Origin: Cephalopachus bancanus
Lineage: Eukaryota; Chordata; Mammalia; Primates; Tarsiidae
Direction: 5' to 3'
DNA: 64,000 bases
NCBI GenBank assembly: GCA_027257055.1
Contig: JAPVLO010000073.1
Coordinates: 3,038,001-3,102,000, forward strand
The translations under genes were made by a program, and so were the position numbers. The notes under the pieces are model-generated. The model had not been told where the DNA came from and searched no databases. It saw only the letters and a list, made by a program, of their open reading frames with translations. Below, piece by piece: positions 12,061 to 22,599 of the stretch (the first letter of the stretch is position 1; every line of letters begins with the position of its first letter).

Positions 12061-15000
12061 TCCTCTGGCTTTTTCTGCACCACGTGGCTTTTATCCAAAT
12101 GGACACCTCATGATCACAAGATGGCTGCTCCACCTCTCCTCTTATCCTCAAACCAGATGGAAAGAAGAGAGAGAAACAAAGAGGAAACCTATATGAGGAG
12201 AAAAAAAAAAAAAACTTTTGCAGAAATACATAATAGACTTATTAAGGCACATGACTTAGTCAAAACTGTGTCACATGGCCATGTTTAGATGATATAAAAC
12301 CGAGAAAAGTGTATTTTTTTCTCTAAGCATATTTTCCACCAAAAAAATTTAATGCTCTTTAGCAACTAAGTAGCAGAAAATTGGTATTTACTATGCAGCT
12401 CTCAGTGGGTCTACTAAAGGAATAAGAATAAGTTTCTGAGTATAAAGTATCATAATCAAGCAATGAATGCTTCAGAGCCATTGAAATGGAATAGTTTTAA
12501 GGCTAAGAAGGTTCATGTTAGGTGAACAGATGAGAGACTATTACAATGAAATTTAGTTATAGCCTAAATTAGGACTATTGGTGGTAGACAGAATAAACAA
12601 AATAAACAGAGGGAGTAATGTTGATGGTTCTCAGTGCCATTTTGTATATGTAAAGTGAAGGGAAAAGATGAGTTTGGTGCAATTTTGAGATTTTCGAGAC
12701 CTCACTGGATGAATAATGTGAGTTAAGACACCACTGTTAACAGAATTATGGAAGTCAAAAGAGTGTAGAGATTGGCCTAAAAGCCAAGGGGTTTAACTTA
12801 CAGGATAACCAAGAGGAGCTCAGAGGACAATAGAAAATAAAAGATTGTTTCTCAGAAAAAAAGCTTGGAACTTTAAATAAGATTCCATCTATTTCTTTAT
12901 TCAAAGGATCTGTTATTGCCACATGCTCAGGGAACCAACTGCACATTATGTATGGTCTGTACCATCTAGGAGCTTCAGGTGAAAGGAAAAGAAAAAAACA
13001 ACAAGTTAACAGCAACATCAATAAGTAGTTGTAACGATATGTAGAAAGTTCTGTGGTATAGACAGGAACATAGAAGTGTTGTTCTTTTCCAGAAATGCCT
13101 CAATGTTAAGACTTAGTCAGAGGAAAATGGCTACTAGGACATTTAGCCATATGGGATAGCATAAGCCAAGAAGAGATATGGGAAACATTATGAAGTGAAC
13201 AGAAAAGAAGAGGCAGATGGTGGTAAAAGATGACACCAGAGAAGTAAGTAATTGGCAAATCACAAAGAGGTAGGACATCATGTTAAACAATAACAAGTCA
13301 CTGCAGGGCTTAAAGTCACCAGAGGCTGGTGAGACAATCAGATTTGACTTCATACCAATCTATCAACTATGTAGAGAAAGAAACTTGGAGGAAGGAGTGG
13401 GAACCAGCTGGAATCTATTTCTCTTGTGCAGTGAGACAAAATGAGGCTATCCATTAAAATGTGTTGGAGCTAAGGTATCTGTGAGATCACTAGGTAAAGA
13501 CGTTAGTGACAGCTGTGCATCCAACTTTGTGCTGAGGAATAAGAATCTGGACTGCAGGAGGAGACTTGAGAGTTGTCAGCTTGGAGATGGTACTTGAAAT
13601 CTTGACTGAGAAAGAGATCCCTTGGAGAACCTGAATAATAGTGAGGAGAGTGGTAACTAAAGATGGGATTTGGGAGATAATCAATTTTTAAGGGGTGGCC
13701 CAAAGGAAAGGGCCCATAAAGATAAAGTAAAAAAATAACCATGGGAATGCAATGTTATTGAATCCAAAGAAAAAATTAGTTTAAAGACGGAGGGAATGTC
13801 CTTCACAATCAAATGCAGCAGATGATTCTAGTAAAATAACTGATAAATATTTGTTGAATTTGTCTAACAGTCAATGAAAATAGCAACAGAACGAATGCCA
13901 GTAGGATAGTGGACACAAGTCATTCTACTTTGAATCCGGAGTTAATAGAAGGTGGAGAGATTGGCCGTCTGGGATGTTTGGGATGGTTAGGTAGAAAAAT
14001 AATAAGGCAAAGGCATAAAGGGTCATAAAATAAAAATAGTTCATATGCTCTGCCAAAGTATTTAGACTGGGCCTAAAAAGGAAGGTTGCATTTGATTAGA
14101 TAATGGGGTTTAAAATTTCAGAAATGGAGCAGTTTAGATGATGACAAGACCCAAGGCATGGCTTTGAGAATAAGTAAAAATAAGTCTAAATTGAGATTAT
14201 TTGCTGAATTATCAGATTTTTAGAGTGATGAGTGAAAATATTCAACTACAAGTGTATATTTTTCCATAGAGTTCTGATAGTTGTTGCTGTATATAGGAGG
14301 TGCATACGTGTTTATGATCACCTGGTATGATTTTTTTTCCTTTAAATTTGTACTTTGAACAATTGCTACTGTGGTTTTCATTCTGGTCATAGTTATGATA
14401 CTTTAAAAAAAACTTTGTTCCAGTTTTCTCTATTTTATTTTAAATGTGTATATTATAGGAAAAATATTACAATACCTTTTAAAAATCCAGTTTGAGAGAT
14501 AGTTGCTTTATCAATATGCTAACCAATTTAACAACAATAAGAATGTCTTATAATTACTTTAATATTAGGATTTAGTAGTTATCTTTGTTAATATGTTTAA
14601 GTGACTATATTTTCTGTTTCTTTATTTGCTATCTTTTTGAAAATCTTTCATTGAACAGGTTAAGTTTTTTCTCTTTTTTTCCTTTCTGTTACTCTTAATA
14701 TTTTACAACACATAGTTATATTTTACTATATCTATATTTTTGTTTAGCAAAAGCTGTCATATCCTTAAGTAAAAATCTACCTTAGTTTGGTCTCATATTC
14801 TTCTTGTTCTCATCTATCTTTCTGTGTTGATATTTATAGAGTTTAAACATTAATATCTATTTATGTATAGAATTTATGTGTGTGTATATATACATAAATT
14901 CTATACATATCAATAGACATGTATAAATATTATATGTCTATATACATATTTCTTGTTATTTAGTTCATGGAAAATTTGCTCATTTTTATATTTTGTGTTA

Positions 15001-15540
15001 ATTTCATTTATCTTATGACTGGGGTACTTCATTAAAGACTGTTTTTAAAAAGTCTTTTGCCTTAAAGCCTCTGAGTTTCTATGCCTAAGAAAAATTAAAT
15101 TTCACCCATATATGTAAAAAGAATACCTTGCTGACTATAAATGTCTGGGTTCAAAGTTCTTTACCTTTACTATTTCAAATATTATGCCATTGTCTTCTTG
15201 TACTAAATGTTGTTGAAAAGTTTAATTCTTGTCCTTTTGTAAACTTTTGTTTTTAAATCTCTGAAATCTCATAAGTGTTTTTCTTTGTCCTTGAATCTTG
15301 GATTTTCCACACTTATTTCTCCATTTTCATTACTGTCAAGCAATTTGCTCTTTCTTTGTATTTTATTGCCTTAATTTATTATTTTGAGAATGCTTATTTT
15401 GCTGGTTTGTACTTCTTATTTTGTCTGATCTGTTAATTGCCTCACTGGATATAAAGTGAAGTGTCTTTAAAAAAAAAAAAGCAATTGGATTCTAAGATTT
15501 TTAGTTATATAGATTCCTGAATACTGTGAAACAAGGTTTT
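12061..15540. other. Intron sequence, nothing coding recognised
   Basis: No exon or confident transposon. One perfect short inverted repeat at 14862-14909 is listed separately. A CACGTG at about 12081 is isolated. Confidence 0.5.
14862..14909. repeat. Perfect 18-bp inverted repeat with 12-bp spacer
   Basis: Left arm TATGTATAGAATTTATGT at 14862-14879 is the exact reverse complement of 14892-14909. The spacer is TG/TA-rich. It could form a hairpin. Confidence 0.9.
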
Positions 15541-15547
15541 AATGTCA

Positions 15548-15940
15548 ATGAAGATAATGGAAAAACCAAAGTTTCCTATAAATCGGGGAAAAGATATTAG
15601 CCAGATGACAGAAATGAGGGCTAATGGTGTTAAAGCAAAAGCAGAACCTCCAGTGGAAGATGAACTTTTTTTTACATATAATAAAGAAATTTTATTTCTG
15701 GAATAGGGGAAACCTAAGCATGTGTTTGATCAAAGGGGAAAAATTAAAGATGTAAAAGAGTGGTTCACTTATGGTGTAAGTAAGCTTCTAGACAGAAAAG
15801 GGATGAATGGCTTATGTGTGATTTTACCTGAAACCACTAAAAGTACTCAAACAAAAAGCGTTCCCCAAAAGTGCAGAAATTTCTGTTGGATATCCCAGTC
15901 CTTGAAGATTCTGCAATGTCAGTTCCTTGCCTATTTTTAA
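15548..15940 (+). pseudogene. Eroded ORF of unknown origin (one in-frame TAG)
   Basis: One frame runs 131 codons from ATG 15548 to a stop at 15938-15940, interrupted only by TAG at 15704-15706. The translation is rich in charged residues: MKIMEKPKFPINRGKDISQM early and KHVFDQRGKIKDVKEWFTYG later. I do not recognise the parent protein. Without the L1 insertion at 15939 the frame would end at TGA directly after TATTTT. No poly-A tail or clear insertion duplication marks it as a processed copy. It could also be chance open sequence; neighbouring intron rarely stays open this long. Confidence 0.35.
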
Positions 15941-16396
15941 AATTGTTTTAGTTTTTAAGATGTGGGGTACAATTCAGGATTAGGTATACAAGTGGTCATT
16001 GCACAGGTAAAGTCTGGGCCTTCCTTTGGTGCCCACTTCACCTGGTTTGAGATCAGTTACCCTTACTGATGTTATGTCCTTCCCCTCCCTCCACTGGCAG
16101 TGTCCTGCTACTGCTAATCCCTTTCTTACAGTATAATGGTAAATGTTCAGGATCTGCTTATGAGTGAGACCATAAATCACTCTACAAAAAAGGTACCTGC
16201 ACACACATGTTTATTGCAGCACTAATTCACAATAGCAAAAACATGGAACCAACTGTACTGCTCATTGAAACTGAACTGGATAAAAAAAATGTGGTACATA
16301 TACAAGATGGAATATCATGCAACCACAAAGAAGGACAAAAGTATGTACTTGCAGCAACTTGTATGGATTAAGAGTCTATCATACTCAGTGACCTAT
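15939..16396 (-). mobile_element. Young L1 with 5' inversion (twin priming)
   Basis: 15939 to about 16168 is the antisense L1 3' UTR (GTGGGGTACAATTCAGGATT). From about 16169 the orientation flips to sense ORF2 C-terminus (AATAGCAAAAACATGGAACC; translated WYIYKMEYHATTKKDKSMY). The whole is flanked by an exact 14-bp duplication CCTTGCCTATTTTT at 15925-15938 and 16397-16410. One insertion therefore produced both orientations. The element is on the - strand with its 5' part inverted. Confidence 0.9.
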
Positions 16397-16410
16397 CCTT
16401 GCCTATTTTT

Positions 16411-17072
16411 GACTTCATTCAAACCCTTCTTACTCTTGGGCACTCTGCTCTATTCCCATCTCAACTGTGTTTAGCTTGGTCGTATCAGGTCTTTATATTC
16501 TGTGTTTCCTTTCCAAGGTTCACCCTTCCCCATGTTATTCTTGTCTGTTCAAATATCGGTAAGTCCTTCTGTGATCCACTTTCTAAAATAACATCCATTC
16601 TCATCAAACTCTGTCACCTATCTGCTTTAATTTCTTCAGTTCCCTGGTTATTATTAAGCTGTTTATTGTTTATTTCCTTAAGATTTTGAGCTTTATGAAG
16701 ACAAGAACTTTATGCTGGTGGCTATGATAGCTCTAGTTGTTTCCAGAAGGCCTCACAATAACCATTGCTTAAGTAATATTTGCCAAATTATGTATGAATA
16801 GTGTTATAATTTTTTGACGTATTTTAATAAAAGTCTGCACACTTGATTATCATGAGTTCTCAGAAATCTTGCTTAGAAGATTGCTTCAATGGAATTATGA
16901 AATATTTTTACGCGTCTACCAGAGTGTACTCTTGGTTGTATCTGCACATGTCATAAGACATTTATAGTACTATGGTTATATAAGCTAAGCATTCTCAATA
17001 TCTTTTAGTTTATATCACATTTAAAAAATTTCACTAAAGGGAAGATGATGGAAGAAAAGAAAGGTAGGACTA
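16411..17072. other. Intron sequence, nothing recognised
   Basis: No exon or RNA gene. 16411-16690 has C/T-rich wording but no family could be named. Confidence 0.5.
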
Positions 17073-17086
17073 GAGGAGAGAGAGAG

Positions 17087-17126
<40 letters not shown>

Positions 17127-17127
17127 A
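17073..17127 (+). repeat. (GA)n simple repeat
   Basis: An imperfect GAGAGA tract of about 55 bp with a few A and G interruptions. Confidence 0.95.
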
Positions 17128-17184
17128 GGAGCGGCTGGGATATCAGTCCGTCCTTTGCCACTCATCATCTGGGACAAGCTATTG

Positions 17185-17690
17185 AATTTTTTTCTCACTT
17201 TCCTCATCTGTGTAATGGAAATAATAACAGTATTCATTTTATTTTATTTTATTTTTTTGAGTTGGAATCTCACTCAGTCGCCCAGACTGGAATGCAGTGG
17301 CCGCTCCCGGCCACCGCAGCCTCGCTGGACTCCAGCCATCCTTCCGTCTCAGCCTTCCAAGTAGCTGGAATTACAGGCGCGCGCTACCATGCCCGGCTAA
17401 TTTTTTTAAAAATTTATTGTAGGGATGAGGTTTCGCCAAGTTGCCCAGGCACGTCTCGAACCCCGGCGCTCAGGCAATTCACTCACCTCGGCCTCCCAAA
17501 GCGCGGGATTACAGGCTGAGCCACCAAGCCCTGCCAACAGTATTCATTTCATAGGGTTGTTATCAGGATTAAATGAATGATGTAACTATGCAAAGCACTT
17601 AGAACAGTGTCTGGTACATCTTATGCACTACATAGGTGATTTGTATTGTTACTATTTAAGGTGCCCATGCTGATTGTTGTTATTGCTAGT
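17185..17690 (+). mobile_element. MIR element split by an Alu
   Basis: TTTCCTCATCTGTGTAATGG with AATAATAACAGTATTCATT on the left and GGGTTGTTATCAGGATTAAA on the right form the typical MIR core and 3' part. They are interrupted by the Alu at 17240-17535 with an exact 14-bp duplication. Confidence 0.8.
17240..17535 (-). mobile_element. Alu, antisense, inside MIR
   Basis: The reversed Alu body runs from TGAGTTGGAATCTCACTC to GGCTGAGCCACCAAGCC. Target-site duplication AACAGTATTCATTT is at 17226-17239 and 17536-17549. It keeps the CGCCAAGTTGCCCAGGC variant of the left arm. Confidence 0.95.
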
Positions 17691-17836
17691 GTTATTAGCT
17701 ATCATTATTATTATTGGTCACTAGAGAAGGTAGGATAATATGTTTCCAGGTATTTTATGTCCAAGTGAACTTGATAGCAAAAATTTGATTATGAATATTT
17801 GGATATCCTCCTGTAAGATGAAATCAAAACATTTTA

Positions 17837-18120
17837 TTTATTCAATTTATTTATTTATTTATTTTTGAGTTGGAGTCGCACTCTGTCGCCCATCCCGGCC
17901 ACCGCAGCCTCGACCTGCTGGGCTTCGGCGATCCTTCCGCCTCAGCCTTCCGAGTAGCCAGAACTACAGGCACGCGCTACCACGCCCGGCTGATTTTTTG
18001 ATTTATTGTAGAGATAAAGTCTCGCCTGCTCAGGCGGGTCTCGAACCCGCGGGCTCAGGCAATCCACTCACCTCAGCCTCCCAAAGGCGCGGGATTACAG
18101 GCTGAGCCACCGAGCCCGGT
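17837..18120 (-). mobile_element. Alu, antisense, with internal deletion
   Basis: Exact 15-bp duplication AATCAAAACATTTTA at 17822-17836 and 18121-18135. After CTCTGTCGCCC it jumps to ATCCCGGCCACCGCAGCC, lacking roughly 20 bp that include the GGAGTGCAGTGG block. Confidence 0.92.
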
Positions 18121-18507
18121 AATCAAAACATTTTAAAAGAAAAATAAAGTTTGAAGGACGTCATATCTGTACATATTAAGTATAGGGTTTTGTCTGACTT
18201 GAGGTACTTCATGATAACCACTATATTTACGTAGATATTTATTTCCAAGGGACTAGCTCAGTGTGCTTTGCCGAGTTGTCACCTGTCAGCCTATGGAAGG
18301 AAATGCGTGAAAAAGCAACAAATCAAAAAGTGTCAGAATTACCTCATTTTCAGTTCTAAAATATTCTAGGTTTTGATATACATATAACCTCAATTTAAAC
18401 TGTCTAAAAAACAGTTGAAGATTGCTAAAATTTTTCTGTCTGATTTCAGACTAAAGCACAACTTTTATCATTATGCACAATATTCTAAATGTATTATATT
18501 TTGTTAG

Positions 18508-18594
18508 ATGGAGGACGTTATTGAGGATGTAATCAGTATGGAATCAAGTTTTAAAGAGGAAGGAACAGACTCTCCTCTGCTAATGCAAAGAACA
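18508..18594 (+). CDS. TFEC: TFEC exon encoding the acidic activation motif (residues 61-89)
   Basis: The acceptor is TTTTGTTAG ending at 18507 and the donor is ACA|GTAAGT. The 87-nt exon is phase 0 at both ends. It encodes [18 protein letters not shown] followed by [11 protein letters not shown]. The first part matches the MITF transactivation motif MDDVIDDIISLESSYNEE, a p300/CBP-contacting amphipathic acidic helix in that family. Because its length is a multiple of three and its phases are symmetric, skipping it leaves the reading frame intact and removes only activation function. Isoforms lacking this segment are known for TFEC (the original rat form and a human isoform). It sits alone between introns of about 10.5 and 25.9 kb. 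Confidence 0.95.
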
Positions 18595-19498
18595 GTAAGT
18601 GTTTCCAGACCTGAAGAGGTAATTGAAACAGAAATAAAGAGCCTCTGAAGCTAAAAATAAATTGATTAGCAAATGGTGTTTTCTTCTGTGCTTTTGAAAC
18701 AGACAAAAGATTGATATTAGAAAATATTTGTTGGTGCATTAAAAAAGAACTATATAATGTTAGTGAGGAAGATTATAGGGTTTGTACTAATATCTTTTTC
18801 TATCTCTGTGTTTATCTAATTTCTATATACATGCATCTAATTATACATCTAATCAGCTATAGTATTTTCTGTAAAGGATTTAACCTTTAGATTTTCTATT
18901 TGAAACACCGAATATATTCAAATACCTACATACGGTCATGATTAAATTCCTACTATTTTACCAAGACCAGCAGCTATCAGATTCAGAGGTTCCATACCTT
19001 TGTAGAAAAAAAGAAAAACACTACAGCAGGAAAAATATAAATTTACCTCTAAGCCAATATCCAGAGGGTAAAGTTGAATTGAGAAAAGATAGAAAAGGCT
19101 TCACCCTACTTTAAAGCATGTAGATAGACTTCTATGTTGAAATCAGTACAAATTCCTGGAATGATACTCAATGAAAGGATGATATCTTATCTCCTATTTA
19201 ATTGCTGTTGCTTTCTGATTCTTCATTTCTTAATGACAAAAATGGTATCTGTACAGAGTGTGTATAAGCTCTTTTGACACATTTTGAAGGATTATTGTTT
19301 ATATGTTTATGGTTTATGACTTTTTAGAAAATAAGAGAAAAAAGAATCTGGAAGATTGTAACTGAATTGTAACTTTAAACATTTCATTTAAAGAAAGCAA
19401 ATCCTGACTATGTTGAGTATAGTGGACTGTTCATCAACAATAAGTCAATAGGCTGGGCTATGTTATGACTGATGTTTTAAATTTAGTGTCTTAAAAAT
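18595..19498. other. TFEC intron start, nothing recognised
   Basis: No repeat or exon could be supported in this stretch after the GTAAGT donor. Confidence 0.5.
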
Positions 19499-19509
19499 AT
19501 TGGTGATAG

Positions 19510-19793
19510 CCGGGCTCGGTGGCTCAGCCTGTAATCCCGTGTCTTTGGGAGGCTGAGGTGAATGGATTGCCTGAGCCCGCGGGTTCGAGACCCACCTGGG
19601 CAGCAAGACCTCATCTCTAGTAAATCAAAAATCAGCCGGGCGTGGTAGTGCGTGCCTTTAATTCCAACTACTCGGAAGGCTGAGGTGGAAGGATCGCCGG
19701 AGCCCAGCAGGTTGAGGCTGCGGTGGCCGGGAGCGGCCACTGCACTCCAGTCTGGGCGAGAGAGTGAGACTCCAACTCAAAAAAAAAAAAAAA
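19510..19793 (+). mobile_element. Alu, sense
   Basis: Starts CCGGGCTCGGTGGCTCAGCC and ends in an A run. An 11-bp duplication ATTGGTGATAG flanks it at 19499-19509 and 19794-19804. It carries the short left-arm variant GGGCAGCAAGACC. Confidence 0.95.
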
Positions 19794-20194
19794 ATTGGTG
19801 ATAGTATCCTTTTTTTTACTTTATTAATTCTTAAATAGACTATCTAATGAGAAAAGTATTTCTCTCTTCCTTTTCTCTGGCATGCAGGACCGTCACATTA
19901 TGCAAATCACTAACACTAATAATACCTAAGAAATATTAGATGAAGTTTAAAAGTCTGGTTTATCTTGCATGCTTTCTTTCTTTCTTTTTTTTTTTAGGAT
20001 GCAGTTGACAACTTTCTACCTTTTCTCTTTTCAGGTGTTAAGTAGTACAGTGACATAAGAACTCACTAATTCTTTAGATAAATGTGTTATTAATGCTAAC
20101 TTTCCCCTAATTTTGCAGCATAAAGATGCTATTTTCTTAACTAATATTCAACTTCTGAGTCTGAGGAAATGATATTAACTTCCTGCAATATTTC

Positions 20195-20264
20195 TATTCT
20201 TTTAAAAAAAATTTTTTATTTTAAAGATGTGAGGTCACAATTCAGGATTAAGTATGCAAGTGGA
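20195..20264 (-). mobile_element. Short L1 3'-end fragment, antisense
   Basis: TTTTAAAGATGTGAGGTCAC and AATTCAGGATTAAGTATGCA match the recurring L1 3' end of this window. Only about 65 bp were inserted or retained. Confidence 0.75.
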
Positions 20265-20649
20265 ATCTTCTCTTCTTATATATGGTACTTATTTCATTGA
20301 AGTCATATACCAAAACATTCTCTTTTATCAGATTTTCTGTTTGTTTTCTAGAGGCTGTGTAGAATGGCTTACTCGGTTGAAATTGATGGTAATGGCTATT
20401 TGGACTATCCTTTCGATATACAGAAGGCACTTTAAAAAAGACAGATACCATTGGCCTGCCTGTATTTATATATGGAAATATCTGCTGTTGATCAATCAAC
20501 AGTGATTGATAATTCTTGATCCACATATAAAAATCAAGGAGTTCAATTAACCAAATACTTACTGAATACTTATTATATGCAAACCTTTATACTCATATAA
20601 TGTGAGACTCCAAGTTGAATGAGACGCAATTCACATGTTAAGACACTAC

Positions 20650-20810
20650 AATATAGTGAAGCACAGAGGGAGAGAATGTGGATTTTGTGTCACAGCTGGT
20701 TCTAATCTAGACATTGTGCAAATCACATAATCGGCCTTTGCTTTGATATCTATTTCTGCATTATGGGAATAATTAAAAATATTGATCTTTGAGGATGTTT
20801 TTAACTGATG
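20650..20810 (+). mobile_element. Probable MIR element
   Basis: GTGCAAATCACATAATCGGC and CTGCATTATGGGAATAATTA fit the MIR core (losses of cytoplasmic-style wording are due to age). Family call from pattern memory. Confidence 0.5.
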
Positions 20811-22599
20811 TCTTAGTAGACTACATGTGTACGTTTTAGATGCTAGTCAGAAAATTGCTCTGCAGTCCAAATGAAGGAGAAACCATGCTAAAGTGAGAAT
20901 TTTTGGAAATGCTTTAGGAAGAGATGATGTTTGAAATATAGTTATGAAGCACTGTATAGTTCAGATTTTAAGAGAGAGACATGAAGGCAGAAAAGTAGCG
21001 AGTTAAGAGAACAACATAAGGCAAGAAGTGAGAAAAAAGAATGTATAAGAATAGCTGGTAGAATAGAGGTAGGAAACTGAAGGATTTTTATAGTTTATGT
21101 AGATAAAAGTAAAGACTTGTTAGCTTCAGAAAAATGCTTTGAGTAAGTATATTAGCCAGTGAACTTTTGGTTGCAGGTGGTAGAACCCGACTCAGATGGG
21201 GCCTAAGCATGAAAGGAATTTATTGGTTCGTGCCATCTAAAAATCCCTAAGTAATATTGTATGTGGGCATCTCTTTGTAAATTTACCTCTGTTTTCTTCT
21301 GTGCTGGCTTTATTCTCAGCCATTAAACAGACACTGTCATAGCCTATTTCCAGCCATGCATACACTTTTTTTTTCTTGGTAACCTAGTTTTTTTCAGACA
21401 TTCACTCCTTCATAAGAAAGAGGAAGTTTCTGATTAACTTAAACCGATTCTGGTGACCCAATTTCTCTTGCCAGAAATTGTTTTAGAGTGGGCTTGTGCT
21501 GCAATTCTGGCATATTGAGCAGGTTATTGAGACCTGCTAGGAAGTTTTTTTCGGTCTATAGAGCAGTTTCAAGAAAAGAAATGTTTTCTCCATTATATTA
21601 TATGACAATAGGATTTAAAGAGCTGCTATAGCCATTTTATTGCTAAAAGGCAGATAAACTGATGAAAAACAAAAGAAACCAAGGAAAGAAAAAAAAAGTA
21701 AAGAAATAGGCAAAGAAATGCTGCTTATATGTCCCCAGAGAATTATTTTGCCTATGAATTTCTCATTATGTCTGATTATTTTTTTCCCTTTATTTTATAA
21801 ACTGTAAATCCAGATTTTCTGATTCTCATAAACAAGTACAACTCATGGGTATATCCAGTCAGAGCAGGAAACCTAAGGAAATCTTTTTCTCCTGAGCTCC
21901 AGTTAAAGTCTTGGGATACTTCTTCCCTGCTTCCTACCCCTCACCTCTTGGGATACCACTCATTAGGGCAACTTCTGTCACATATCTATCTGTAAGCCAG
22001 TTTCTCTGGTCTTGGGCCCGCCCTAGAACTGTGGATTTAGCAGTCTTCCCATCCTCAACAACAAATTACCTAGACTAAGAGTGAGAACCAGAAAAATGGG
22101 AGTTATTACCAAAATAAATGTGAACGGATTCTAGTTAGGCCAAATCAACAGATGTCCATTATAGTAAGCTTTTAACATGAGGATATTTATTTATTTATTA
22201 TTATTTGTTCACCTGCTATATGACTGAAACTTTTAAAGTATTTGTATATGTTTTTCTCTAGAAAAGTCGTGCTATAATTTTTGTTAACAGGAAACTTGGA
22301 AGCTGCTGAGGGGAAGCCCAGACTACTTATGGTGGTTCTTCAAATGTATCAGGTGGAATAAATAGTTCGAGGTGTTTACAGATCAGTTTAGACCAGGTAT
22401 TTTGACCCAGCAATGAATGTTGGATGATTAGTAACTACACTTAGTCAAGTGAATTGGGTTCAGGAACCAGAGACAAATTTGTCATGCTTCCGGTAGCTTA
22501 ACCTCTATCTTCTTAGCATCAATGGTATTTTCCTTCTCCCCATTTCAACCACCTGATCGCATGGTCATGTACTAGTTCTTGTTATTACCAAATTCCCTA
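20811..22599. other. Intron sequence, one unassigned old repeat possible
   Basis: About 21150-21330 (AGCATGAAAGGAATTTATTGG context) reads like an old dispersed repeat I cannot name. Otherwise nothing recognised. Confidence 0.3.

Noticed and set aside
12078..12090. CACGTG E-box near 12081
   Set aside because: Single isolated motif with no neighbouring sites; expected by chance in 64 kb.
21150..21330. Possible LTR-type repeat
   Set aside because: Wording is reminiscent of an old dispersed repeat but no LTR ends, primer-binding site or target duplication could be found.
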